Shown: positions 1 through 6,276, numbered from the stretch's first letter. The stretch is DNA of 6,502 bases from Lachnospiraceae bacterium (GCA_031262285.1 JAISHZ010000377.1:1-6502); one strand, 5' to 3'. The notes: a model not told the origin generated them from the sequence alone. Numbers and translations are program-made.

Positions 1-377
1 CCGCACAACATGATGATAATACGCAGGTCAATATCATAACGGTATGTTCCCATTTTCAGGGTAGGAATAAAAAAGTAAGTCAGAGCGCTAGTGACCGCTA
101 ACGAAACGAGTACACAAAAGAGCATGAATGCGTAACGCCCTCTGACAATGCTGCTACGCGAAAGGGGAAACGATAGATAGAGATGTTGGAGCTTGCCTTT
201 TTCCTCCACTGCAAATGCATTTAAGGAAAACACCATTCCCATGTAAGCAGACATTGGAATAAGCGCCATGCTCATACCGGCGAATGTAAAAACGAGAATT
301 AAAGCAGCCATTATGATAAGCCGCCAATGGTGAGATTTTATTGCATGCCAGTCTGTTACGATCATACGCAAGGTCAT
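1..377 (-). CDS. ABC-2 type transporter permease, N-terminal part (cut by window edge)
   Basis: This is probably the membrane subunit of the exporter whose ATPase is encoded just upstream. Reading leftward from ATG at 377-375, 125 codons are open to the window edge, so the C-terminal part is missing. Residues about 19-52 are strongly hydrophobic (IIMAALILVFTFAG and following), giving one or two membrane segments. A polar, charged stretch follows (NAFAVEEKGKLQHLYLSFPL, then SRSSIVRGRY, residues 53-82), then another hydrophobic segment at about 84-103. The order 'hydrophobic hairpin, E-x-K cytoplasmic loop with LSFPLSR, hydrophobic segment' is typical of the small ABC-2 permeases (PF13346-like) found with YtrA-type regulators. 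The start codon overlaps the ATPase stop codon as ATGA, and a G-rich site (AAAGGGGG) sits 8 nt upstream, so coupling is expected. The exported substrate cannot be told from sequence. Confidence 0.8.
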   Translation of the reverse strand, partial: MTLRMIVTDWHAIKSHHWRLIIMAALILVFTFAGMSMALIPMSAYMGMVFSLNAFAVEEKGKLQHLYLSFPLSRSSIVRGRYAFMLFCVLVSLAVTSALTYFFIPTLKMGTYRYDIDLRIIIMLC

Positions 378-1168
378 TTTACATTCCCCCTTTCAAAATA
401 AACCACAATATCATCCAGTGATGCTTTCTCAGTCACAACATTTGCAGGCAGTCCGGCTAAGTGATTCACAAGACGTAGTTCGTCAAAACCGCCGCCGTGT
501 ACTAATGCATAGCGCTCAAGTAGATCATCCTTGTTTTCATTGAAAATGACCTTACCGCCTGACATAAAAATAATGCGGTCGGCGATTCTCTCCAGATCCT
601 TTGTGATGTGCGTGGAAAAGAAGATTGTGCGCGTCTCATCCAGCATATACTCCCGCAGAATATCAAGGATTTCTTCACGTACAAGCGGATCCAGACCGCC
701 GGTTGGCTCATCAAGGAGCAGTAGCTTCGCATCATGAGCAAGGGCTGCAGAGATGCCAAGTTTCATCTTCATGCCTCGTGAAAAATTCTTGAATTTCACT
801 TTTTTCGGGAGTTCAAAGCGCGTAAGATACTCCTCCCACAGTGTGTCATCCCAGTTTTTATAGTAGGGCTTGAGTACCCGCGCCACATCGATCGGTGTCC
901 AGTCATCCTGATAATACGGCTGATCGAACAGCACGCCCAAATCGGCTTTCAACGACACATCAGAAACGGGCTTGCCTAATAGGTTAATTTCCCCTGTTTC
1001 CGGAAGTGTCATGCCGAGCAGACACTTGAGTGTCGTGGTTTTCCCTGCCCCGTTTCGCCCGATGAAGCCGCAGACCATGCCTGTGGGGACATGGAAGCTT
1101 GCATCAAGCTTAAAACCGCTGTAGCTTTTGGTCAAATCATTAACCTGTATGGCATTCTTCGTATTCAT
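374..1168 (-). CDS. ABC transporter ATP-binding protein (YtrB-like, 264 aa)
   Basis: This is the cytoplasmic ATPase that powers the adjacent ABC-2 permease. All nucleotide-binding motifs are visible. Walker A is GRNGAGKTT at residues 37-45. The Q-loop region is LFDQPYYQ, around Q83. The signature is FSRGM at 129-133, a variant of the usual LSGGQ that is common in this exporter class. Walker B is LLLLDEP at 149-155 with D153 and E154. The D-loop is GGLDP and the switch histidine is H186 in STH. The open frame extends upstream to 1339, but ATG at 1168-1166 is chosen because GGAGGAG (1182-1176) lies 7 nt before it and because conserved ABC sequence starts at once (MNTKNAIQVNDLTKSY). With this start the gene overlaps the 3' end of the GntR gene by 29 bp. 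Regulator plus ATPase plus small permease is the usual layout of YtrA-controlled, envelope-stress or peptide-resistance exporters. The specific role is inferred. Confidence 0.93.
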   Translation of the reverse strand: MNTKNAIQVNDLTKSYSGFKLDASFHVPTGMVCGFIGRNGAGKTTTLKCLLGMTLPETGEINLLGKPVSDVSLKADLGVLFDQPYYQDDWTPIDVARVLKPYYKNWDDTLWEEYLTRFELPKKVKFKNFSRGMKMKLGISAALAHDAKLLLLDEPTGGLDPLVREEILDILREYMLDETRTIFFSTHITKDLERIADRIIFMSGGKVIFNENKDDLLERYALVHGGGFDELRLVNHLAGLPANVVTEKASLDDIVVYFERGNVK

Positions 1169-1532
1169 GGTATTTCTCCTCCAATTTTGTTTGCAGTTCT
1201 CCGAGCGTAAATCCTGCTGCTTGCCCTTTTTGCACAATGTTTTCGATGTCTTGTTCGATCTGCGCCAAGTATTGCTCCCGGACGATTTCCTGTGGCAAGA
1301 CGTTGACAAAACAGCCGCGTCCCTGCACGTTCTTGACAAGCCCCTCGTTTTCCAGGTCGCTGTAGGCGCGGATGGTCGTGATATTGCTGATCCGAAGTTC
1401 GCGCGCCAGTCCGCGCACAGACGGAAGCATCGATCCGGCTTCTATTTCCCCTGACATAATGGCGGCTTTGATCTGTTCCTTGATTTGCTCATACGCCGGA
1501 ACGGATGATTGAAACTCTATCGCGATATTCGT
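1140..1532 (-). CDS. GntR family transcriptional regulator, YtrA-like (about 130 aa, non-canonical ACG start)
   Basis: This is a short DNA-binding repressor, probably of its own operon. Residues about 10-78 form the GntR winged helix-turn-helix: VPAYEQIKEQIKAAIMSGEI, then LPSVRGLARELRISNITTIRAY with the recognition helix, then DLENEGLVKNVQGRGCFV forming the wing. After it comes only a roughly 50-residue charged helical tail. That is too short for a FadR/HutC effector domain and matches the YtrA subfamily. Start choice is the odd part. The frame is open back to a GTG at 1631, but that extension crosses the promoter and operator and encodes an unlikely hydrophobic leader. A strong site, AAAGGAGG (1548-1541), lies 8 nt before ACG (1532-1530). 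The following Asn-Ile matches the M-N-I beginning I would expect in this family. No ATG, GTG or TTG lies in frame between the ribosome site and the DNA-binding domain. The next ATG, codon 26, would delete helix 1. Family call sure, start uncertain. Confidence 0.88.
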   Translation of the reverse strand, partial: TNIAIEFQSSVPAYEQIKEQIKAAIMSGEIEAGSMLPSVRGLARELRISNITTIRAYSDLENEGLVKNVQGRGCFVNVLPQEIVREQYLAQIEQDIENIVQKGQAAGFTLGELQTKLEEKYHEYEECHTG

Positions 1533-1540
1533 AGCTACAC

Positions 1541-1548
1541 CCTCCTTT
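1541..1548 (-). promoter_or_regulatory. Strong ribosome binding site before the ACG codon of the GntR gene
   Basis: On the minus strand AAAGGAGG is followed after 8 nt by ACG AAT ATC. The GTG that overlaps the site is out of frame and runs directly into TAG. This site is the main reason for placing the regulator start at 1532 instead of the upstream GTG at 1631. Confidence 0.75.
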
Positions 1549-1554
1549 GTTGAT

Positions 1555-1571
1555 ATATATACTGTATATAT
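1555..1571. promoter_or_regulatory. Perfect 17-bp palindrome, probable GntR/YtrA operator
   Basis: ATATATACTGTATATAT is a perfect inverted repeat with 8-bp arms around one central base. It begins 4 bp downstream of the -10 box of the regulator promoter and covers the expected transcription start, so a bound repressor would block initiation. ATAC-GTAT type dyads next to the regulator's own promoter fit autoregulation by short GntR proteins. A further outward half-site (TGTATAT in the minus-strand reading) overlaps the -10 box and could give a second, wider-spaced dyad with the near arm. That GntR is the binder is inferred. Confidence 0.7.
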
Positions 1572-1575
1572 TGAA

Positions 1576-1604
1576 AATATACACCAAACGGATTCGTCCG
1601 TCAA
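1576..1604 (-). promoter_or_regulatory. Sigma-A type promoter of the gntR-ABC operon
   Basis: Minus strand: -35 box TTGACG (1604-1599), 17-bp spacer, -10 box TATATT (1581-1576). Each hexamer differs from consensus at one position and the spacing is optimal. The transcript would begin near 1569, within the palindrome, leaving a short leader of about 37 nt before the proposed start codon. Its position also argues against translation starting at the GTG at 1631. Confidence 0.8.
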
Positions 1605-1656
1605 GTGGTTTTTGAAAATAAAAATAAACACCAGATTATAGAAAAAACATCGTATA

Positions 1657-1683
1657 TTCTCGAGGAAAAACTTTCCTCGCGAA
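1657..1683. repeat. Imperfect hairpin between the two divergent promoters
   Basis: CGAGGAAA (1661-1668) and TTTCCTCG (1672-1679) are perfect 8-bp arms around the 3-nt loop AAC. After one mismatch (1660/1680) three more pairs extend the stem (TTC/GAA), giving a 27-nt near-palindrome. Neither strand has a run of T after it, so it does not look like an intrinsic terminator. It lies about 50 bp outside the -35 box of the leftward promoter and about 40 bp upstream of the -10 box of the rightward one. It could be a protein-binding dyad or a supercoil-extruded element. No function can be assigned. Confidence 0.55.
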
Positions 1684-1703
1684 AGAGTGTAAACTTGGTT
1701 AAG

Positions 1704-1729
1704 TGGACATTCTTTTATTTTGTTATAAT
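1704..1729 (+). promoter_or_regulatory. Probable extended -10 promoter of the FkbH-MBOAT operon
   Basis: TATAAT (1724-1729) matches the -10 consensus exactly and carries an upstream TG in the extended -10 position (TGT-TATAAT). No good -35 hexamer lies at 16-18 bp. The nearest likeness, TGGACA (1704-1709), is only 14 bp away, so recognition probably depends on the extended -10 element. Transcription would start near 1736, about 95 nt before the first gene of the operon. Confidence 0.6.
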
Positions 1730-1741
1730 ACGTGGTATTAT
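1725..1741. promoter_or_regulatory. 17-bp palindrome over the -10 box and start of the FkbH operon promoter (possible operator)
   Basis: ATAATAC-GTG-GTATTAT is a perfect inverted repeat with 7-bp arms and a 3-bp centre. It covers five bases of the -10 box and the expected transcription start, the classic place for a repressor site. Its ATAC/GTAT half-sites resemble those of the GntR-side palindrome, but the spacing differs (3 bp against 1 bp), so cross-binding by the neighbouring regulator is possible but unproven. Part of the symmetry comes from the AT-rich -10 box itself. Confidence 0.5.
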
Positions 1742-1792
1742 GTTTGAATACTAAGACCGTATTTCACTTCACCAAAGCGGACGAATACCACG
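1731..1792 (+). repeat. Nested inverted repeats in the leader of the FkbH operon
   Basis: CGTGGTATT (1731-1739) is perfectly complementary to AATACCACG (1784-1792). Inside this, TGAATAC (1745-1751) pairs with GTATTTCA (1759-1766) with one bulged base. Read as RNA this is a two-stem leader structure ending about 40 nt before the proposed start codon. If transcription starts near 1736, the first half of the left outer arm is not transcribed, so an array of AATAC/GTATT protein half-sites is an equal alternative. It does not match any riboswitch class I recognise. The remaining intergenic sequence (1605-1656 and 1793-1816) shows nothing I can name. Confidence 0.4.
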
Positions 1793-1819
1793 AAAACGCA
1801 TGTAACTTATGGAAATATG

Positions 1820-1825
1820 AAGAGG
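1820..1825 (+). promoter_or_regulatory. Ribosome binding site that favours the ATG at 1832
   Basis: AAGAGG lies 6 nt before ATG at 1832. The in-frame ATG at 1817, five codons upstream, has only a poor GGAA at about 4 nt. The downstream start is therefore preferred, but the 1817 start cannot be excluded. Confidence 0.55.
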
Positions 1826-1831
1826 CATTTC

Positions 1832-3604
1832 ATGGATATCACGACGATCACCACAGATGCGATGCTACGGAAATATAAATCGATTCGGCGCGAATTGCTG
1901 GAGAGCAATACCACATGGCTTGAAAAACATATCGCAATTCTTGGGGGTTCAACCACAACCGATATTCGCAAAATGCTGGAATTGTATTTACTTTCTCATG
2001 GCATAAGGCCTGTTTTTTATGAGAGCGAATACGCGCAGTACTGGCAGGACGCAATGTTTCCTCCTGCTACGCTATCGGCATTCGCTCCGGATGTCGTGTT
2101 TATCCATACTTCCAATCGCAATATCACGCAGTATCCAAGTCCGGGAGACAGTGCGCAGACGGTCGATGCTTTGCGAAACGCGGAACTAGATAAGTTCACG
2201 CAGATGTGGGATAAGCTGGCAAACGATTATCATTGCCCCATCATTCAAAACAATTTTGAATACCCCTATTTTAGGCTGATGGGTAACGCTGAGGCGAGTT
2301 CTGTTTGCGGTCGTGTCAATTTCTTAACGAAACTTAACCTTGCATTTGCGGACTATGCGCAGTCTCACAGTGGGTTTACCATCAATGACATCAATTATTT
2401 ATCAGCGGAATACGGTCTCGTGGCTTGGTCCGACCCATTCTACTGGCATATGTACAAATACGCGCTTTGTGTACCGGCCATTCCGCGTTTCGCGCAAAAT
2501 ATAGCAAACATAATCAAATCCATCTACGGAATGAATAAAAAAGCATTCGCGCTTGACTTAGATAACACGCTTTGGGGTGGTGTAGTAGGTGACGACGGTG
2601 TCGAAAACCTTGAAATAGGGCAAGAAACTTCGGCGGGTCAAACGTATGCGGAGTTTCAATCCTATCTAAAAGCGCATAAAAAACTTGGTGTCATTCTAAA
2701 CGTGATTTCCAAAAATGATGAATCCAATGCCATAGCCGGGCTAAGTCGCCCTGATAACCTACTGCCCCCGGAGGAATTCATCAGCATTAAGGCAAATTGG
2801 CTTCCCAAAAGCAAAAATTTAATCGATATGGCGGAGGAACTTGCTGTTTTGCCGGAAAGCTTTGTATTTGTGGACGATAATCCGGCGGAGCGTGAAATCA
2901 TACGCCAACAAGTACCCGGTGTGGCGGTACCGGAGATCGACAGACCGGAACACTATATCAAAGTGATAGACATGGAAGGCTACTTCGAAGTTACGAACCT
3001 TTCAGAAGACGATTTAAACCGTACCAAAATGTATGAGCAAAATGCCGCGCGCGCAAAAGCACAAACGACTTTTGCCGATTATGAGGATTATTTGCTTTCT
3101 TTAGATATGCAAGCGCAAATCAAGGCATTTGAACCAATGTTTCTGTCACGTATCACGCAATTAACCAACAAAAGCAACCAATTTAATTTGACAACGAGGC
3201 GTTTTGCGCAAGATGAGATAGCGGCTTTCGCTGAGAATCCCCAATACATTACGCTATATGGGAAACTACTTGATAAATTCGGAGATAATGGCGTTGTAAG
3301 CATTGTGATAGGTGAAAAGGTTGACAACAACCTGCATATCAGGTTGTGGCTTATGTCTTGCCGGGTGCTGAAACGCGATATGGAGTTTGCCATGATGGAT
3401 GAATTCGCGCACCACGCGATGCAAGCAGGGATAGCCATCCTATACGGCTATTACTACCCAACAGCCAAGAACGCGATGGTACAGGATTTTTATGAACAAA
3501 TGGGTTTTCAGCTTCAATCGACTGACGGCGATGGCAATAAAACCTATAAGCTTGATATAAGTAGCGGTTACAACAACAAGCAACATGTCATAAAGGTGAA
3601 TTGA
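1832..3604 (+). CDS. FkbH-like HAD-IIIC family protein (590 aa), probable acyl-loading enzyme for the carrier protein
   Basis: This is a cytoplasmic multidomain protein of the FkbH family. Residues about 30-200 form an SGNH/Rossmann-like N-terminal domain with the motif ILGGSTTTD. The HAD core begins about residue 235: motif I is DLDNT (D242, D244, T246) followed by LWGG, motif II is S293 in VISKND, a likely motif III lysine is K320, and the acidic motif is VDDNPAERE (D348, D349). The C-terminal GNAT-like part carries the family hallmarks NKSNQFNLTTRRF and LMSCRV with C510. The length is normal for the long FkbH type. Characterised short FkbH enzymes take 1,3-bisphosphoglycerate and load glyceryl onto an acyl carrier protein in polyketide pathways. 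No polyketide genes are present here, but a carrier protein is, three genes downstream, so loading of glyceryl or a related unit is inferred. Short FkbH proteins often have Cys just before motif I (KCLVxDLDNT, from memory). This protein has Ala there. The stop lies 29 bp before the MBOAT start. Confidence 0.88.
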   Translation: MDITTITTDAMLRKYKSIRRELLESNTTWLEKHIAILGGSTTTDIRKMLELYLLSHGIRPVFYESEYAQYWQDAMFPPATLSAFAPDVVFIHTSNRNITQYPSPGDSAQTVDALRNAELDKFTQMWDKLANDYHCPIIQNNFEYPYFRLMGNAEASSVCGRVNFLTKLNLAFADYAQSHSGFTINDINYLSAEYGLVAWSDPFYWHMYKYALCVPAIPRFAQNIANIIKSIYGMNKKAFALDLDNTLWGGVVGDDGVENLEIGQETSAGQTYAEFQSYLKAHKKLGVILNVISKNDESNAIAGLSRPDNLLPPEEFISIKANWLPKSKNLIDMAEELAVLPESFVFVDDNPAEREIIRQQVPGVAVPEIDRPEHYIKVIDMEGYFEVTNLSEDDLNRTKMYEQNAARAKAQTTFADYEDYLLSLDMQAQIKAFEPMFLSRITQLTNKSNQFNLTTRRFAQDEIAAFAENPQYITLYGKLLDKFGDNGVVSIVIGEKVDNNLHIRLWLMSCRVLKRDMEFAMMDEFAHHAMQAGIAILYGYYYPTAKNAMVQDFYEQMGFQLQSTDGDGNKTYKLDISSGYNNKQHVIKVN

Positions 3605-3617
3605 ACCTTGTAACGAT

Positions 3618-3624
3618 AAAGGAG
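3618..3624 (+). promoter_or_regulatory. Ribosome binding site deciding the TTG start of the MBOAT gene
   Basis: AAAGGAG ends 9 nt before TTG at 3634 and 21 nt before ATG at 3646. Spacing supports the TTG start. A TTG start would lower translation of the membrane protein relative to the ATG-started neighbours. Confidence 0.6.
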
Positions 3625-3633
3625 CCGATCAAT

Positions 3634-5187
3634 TTGATAAGTTTGATGAATCTGATGACCTTAACATCCTTTGCATTCTTGGTGTTTGTGGCACTTTCTT
3701 TATTCCTATACTATAGTACCCCCTTACGGTTTCGCTGGGTTACGCTGCTTACAGTCAGTTTGGCTTTTTTTGCTCTAAGCAGCGAATTACGAAGCATTCC
3801 GTTTCTAATCCTCGGTATTGTTATAGCTTATATCGGCGCATGGTTGATTGGCACGAAATGCAAAACCGCTTCGCAGAAAAAAATCATTCTCGCCGTTACA
3901 CTCATCCTGATCATAACAGAACTTTGCCTGTTAAAGTACTCGAATTTTTTTACAAACACAGCAGGACTTTTCGGAAGATTGTTTCATATATCGGTCGCAG
4001 GCAAGAGCTATTCATATTTGGCACCATTGGGCATATCCTATTATACGCTCTCTATCATCGGCTACGTGCTTGGCGTATACTGGCAAACGCACGACCATCA
4101 GAAAAATCCATTCAAGTTTGCGCTGTTTACATGTTACTTTCCGCGGATGACCTCCGGTCCAATTACAAATTATAAGCAGATGGAATCCGAGCTTTTTATA
4201 GGTAAGCGGTGTTGTTATGAAGGTGTGCGTGCCGGATTCTGGCGTATGCTCTGGGGATATTTTAAAAAGATGGTCATTGCGGATCGTTTGGCAATCCTAG
4301 TCAATACTGTATACGCCGATACATCTTCCTATCCGGGATTTTATGTGGTGGTTGCCGTTTTTGCTTTTGTATTCCAACTTTACTGTGATTTTTCGGGCTG
4401 TATGGATATCGTACTTGGCGCTTCCGAAATGTTTGGCATTCACTTACCGGAAAATTTCGATGTACCCTTTTCTTCTCAAAGCATTTCGGAGTTCTGGCGG
4501 CGCTGGCATATTACTTTAGGCGTGTGGGCAAAAGACAACCTGCTTTATCCCATTCTAAAAAGCCGTTTCATACAAAAAATCGGGGTCAAGTCTAAAAAGG
4601 CGTTTGGTAAAAAGCTGGGCAAGAAAATCCCCACATATTTAGGGCTTGTGGTTATTTGGCTGTTTATTGGTATTTGGCATGGAGGATCCTACAAGTTTTT
4701 GTTTTTGTCAGGCATCTTGCCGGGTTTCTATCTGATTGCCGGCGATTTTCTGCACCCTGTCTTTGAAAAGTTGAATACGGCATTGCATATCAATACGCAA
4801 TGTTTTAGTTTTAGGCTGTTTCGTAGATTTAGAACGATTTTGCTCATGTGTACGAGTTGGATTTTCATTCCGGCAGCAAGCTTAAAAGCCGGATTTCAAG
4901 CATGGCGTGATATGTTATCGACTGTAAATCCTTGGTTATTGACGGATGATTCACTATTTTTGCTAGGATTGGATTATAAGGATTTCTTCATTCTTTTCAT
5001 CGCCCTGATCGCCGTAGTCTCTGTTGAAATACTCCATTACAAGCGTATAAAAATACGAGAGACGCTAAAAAACCAAAATATTGCCTTTCAATGGGTTGTT
5101 ACCATGGCGGCCATTTTCATCGTGCTGATTTATGGTATATACGGATCGGGATACAATCCCGCAGATTTCATTTACGGAGGGTTTTAG
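3634..5187 (+). CDS. MBOAT family membrane-bound O-acyltransferase (DltB-like, about 517 aa)
   Basis: This polytopic membrane protein is predicted to take an acyl group from a carrier protein on the cytoplasmic side and move it to an outside acceptor. Long hydrophobic segments run throughout, including FAFLVFVALSLFLYY near the N-terminus and AAIFIVLIYGIYG near the C-terminus. Family motifs are clear: the LAPLGISYYTLSIIGYVLGV segment, then FWRRWHITLG (FWRRWH at 287-292), then IGIWHGGSYKFLF with the invariant histidine H349. Between the last two lies a lysine-rich loop (residues 320-333, K321, K322, K326, K327, K330, K331). The length is slightly above that of typical DltB. The frame opens at TTG 3601, overlapping the FkbH stop (TTGA), but AAGGTG is only 2 nt from that codon. 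TTG at 3634 lies 9 nt after AAAGGAG (3618-3624) and is preferred. ATG at 3646 is the other option, with poor spacing. A DltB/AlgI-type family call is firm; substrate is inferred. Confidence 0.93.
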   Translation: MISLMNLMTLTSFAFLVFVALSLFLYYSTPLRFRWVTLLTVSLAFFALSSELRSIPFLILGIVIAYIGAWLIGTKCKTASQKKIILAVTLILIITELCLLKYSNFFTNTAGLFGRLFHISVAGKSYSYLAPLGISYYTLSIIGYVLGVYWQTHDHQKNPFKFALFTCYFPRMTSGPITNYKQMESELFIGKRCCYEGVRAGFWRMLWGYFKKMVIADRLAILVNTVYADTSSYPGFYVVVAVFAFVFQLYCDFSGCMDIVLGASEMFGIHLPENFDVPFSSQSISEFWRRWHITLGVWAKDNLLYPILKSRFIQKIGVKSKKAFGKKLGKKIPTYLGLVVIWLFIGIWHGGSYKFLFLSGILPGFYLIAGDFLHPVFEKLNTALHINTQCFSFRLFRRFRTILLMCTSWIFIPAASLKAGFQAWRDMLSTVNPWLLTDDSLFLLGLDYKDFFILFIALIAVVSVEILHYKRIKIRETLKNQNIAFQWVVTMAAIFIVLIYGIYGSGYNPADFIYGGF

Positions 5188-5190
5188 ACA

Positions 5191-6276
5191 ATGAAATCGC
5201 ATCAAAAAACCAAATTGTTTATACTCCTGCGCGTGGTTTTATTCGTGTTTGTTTTCTTTTTCCTCTTTATTACATTTTCAAAATTGTTCCGTCCGATTAC
5301 CAATGCTCATAGTAACATTGTGGGTTTCTATAAGGAAAAAGCAAACAGTTTAGACCTGATTTGCATAGGCGGTAGTTCTACCTACGTGTATTGGGATCCA
5401 ATACAAGCCTATCAAGAGTTTGGGATTGCCTCGTATAATTTTGCCGGCGATACGATGCCGCCTTCGTTAATGAAGTACATGATCATAGAAGCTTTGAAAA
5501 CACAAAAGAATGCGGCATTTATGATAGATTTAAGAGCTTTTGTCAGGCGCGAGATCGTGCTATACGAATTGAATAACATTCGCGGTTATTCTGATTTTTT
5601 CGCATATTCAAGAAACCGATATAATCTGATTCAAAATGTGACCAAGCTTGAGGTTCCGGGTTTTGATGAAGGCAATATGCTGGAAATGAATATAGACTTT
5701 ATACGCTATCATTCTACTTGGAAAACGATCACGCGGCCTCAATATAGCCTTACCTTTAAGGGGGCGAACCCTTTAAAAGGTTTCAATTTTGTTCCGCTCC
5801 CCGTTGAAAGTTTTGAGCCGCCCAAGCTGGATGGGATTGAAGGGAAGCTTTCACTATCAGAGGATAACGATGCGATCTTAACAGATCTATTGGATTTTTG
5901 CCGCCGGGAAAATTTAAAAGTGGTTTTTGCAATAACCCCATATTACTTAGGAAGCGCGGATAAAGAACGTTTTAATTATATTTCCTCATGTGTGTCGGAC
6001 TACGGCTTCCCGGTGATGGATGCCAACGATTTTTATGAGGAAATGGATTTGGATTTCTCGACTGATTTCTACAATGCGAACCATGTAAACATCTTTGGGG
6101 CAGAAAAGTTTACACGCTTTGTTGCACCTTATTTTGTCGATGCATTGGAGCTTCCCGATCGTCGAAACGATACAAAGTATACAAGCTGGAATGCGCTGAT
6201 ACCGAAATGGAAGGCAGACAAGGACTTTACGCAGGCGAAGATACTAGAATTAAGCGAGGCGAAGGAAGCTGAATAA
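5191..6276 (+). CDS. Membrane-anchored SGNH-hydrolase-like protein, DltD-like (361 aa)
   Basis: This is the likely extracytoplasmic partner of the MBOAT protein, analogous to DltD. Residues 9-33 form one uncleaved N-terminal membrane segment (LFILLRVVLFVFVFFFLFIT) after a basic tail, so the rest should face outside. The soluble domain opens with LICIGGSSTYVYWDP, a block I motif with the candidate nucleophile serine at 62/63. Next come YNFAGDTMPP, IDLRAF and a later FAITPYY strand. The last block is DFYNANHVNIFGAEKFTRF with H298. In a standard DxxH triad block the residue three before His is Asp; here it is N295, with D292 nearby. ATG at 5191 follows ACGGAGG (5174-5180) by 10 nt and lies 3 bp after the MBOAT stop, so the two genes are coupled. 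Function in acyl transfer to a surface polymer is inferred from context. The overall fold call is good, while orthology to DltD itself is not shown. Confidence 0.82.
   Translation: MKSHQKTKLFILLRVVLFVFVFFFLFITFSKLFRPITNAHSNIVGFYKEKANSLDLICIGGSSTYVYWDPIQAYQEFGIASYNFAGDTMPPSLMKYMIIEALKTQKNAAFMIDLRAFVRREIVLYELNNIRGYSDFFAYSRNRYNLIQNVTKLEVPGFDEGNMLEMNIDFIRYHSTWKTITRPQYSLTFKGANPLKGFNFVPLPVESFEPPKLDGIEGKLSLSEDNDAILTDLLDFCRRENLKVVFAITPYYLGSADKERFNYISSCVSDYGFPVMDANDFYEEMDLDFSTDFYNANHVNIFGAEKFTRFVAPYFVDALELPDRRNDTKYTSWNALIPKWKADKDFTQAKILELSEAKEAE

Noticed and set aside
1169..1339. 57-codon upstream extension of the ABC ATPase frame
   Set aside because: It lies wholly inside the GntR gene in another frame, has no family likeness, and the ATG at 1168 has a strong ribosome site.
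1128..1454. Plus-strand open frame opposite the GntR and ABC genes
   Set aside because: Shadow of well-supported minus-strand genes, without a ribosome site or recognisable domain.
1533..1631. 33-codon N-terminal extension of the GntR frame starting at GTG 1631
   Set aside because: It spans the -35 and -10 boxes and the operator, so it would not be on the transcript from that promoter.
1612..1643. Second rightward promoter (TTGAAA with a TATAGA-like box)
   Set aside because: TATAGA lies 20 bp away and the boxes at 17-18 bp match poorly. The extended -10 at 1724 is much better.
1657..1683. Intrinsic terminator
   Set aside because: Good stem but no T-run on either strand, and no gene ends toward it.
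1832..3604. Polyketide (methoxymalonyl/glyceryl extender) pathway role for FkbH
   Set aside because: No polyketide synthase, dehydrogenase or methyltransferase is in the window, and the partners are MBOAT and SGNH proteins.
3634..3660. Degenerate TTGAT/TGATGA direct repeats at the MBOAT start
   Set aside because: Short, imperfect and explained by coding for alternating Leu, Met, Ser and Asn residues.
3840..4175. 111-codon plus-strand frame inside the MBOAT gene
   Set aside because: The MBOAT frame has clear conserved motifs here, so this is a shadow frame.
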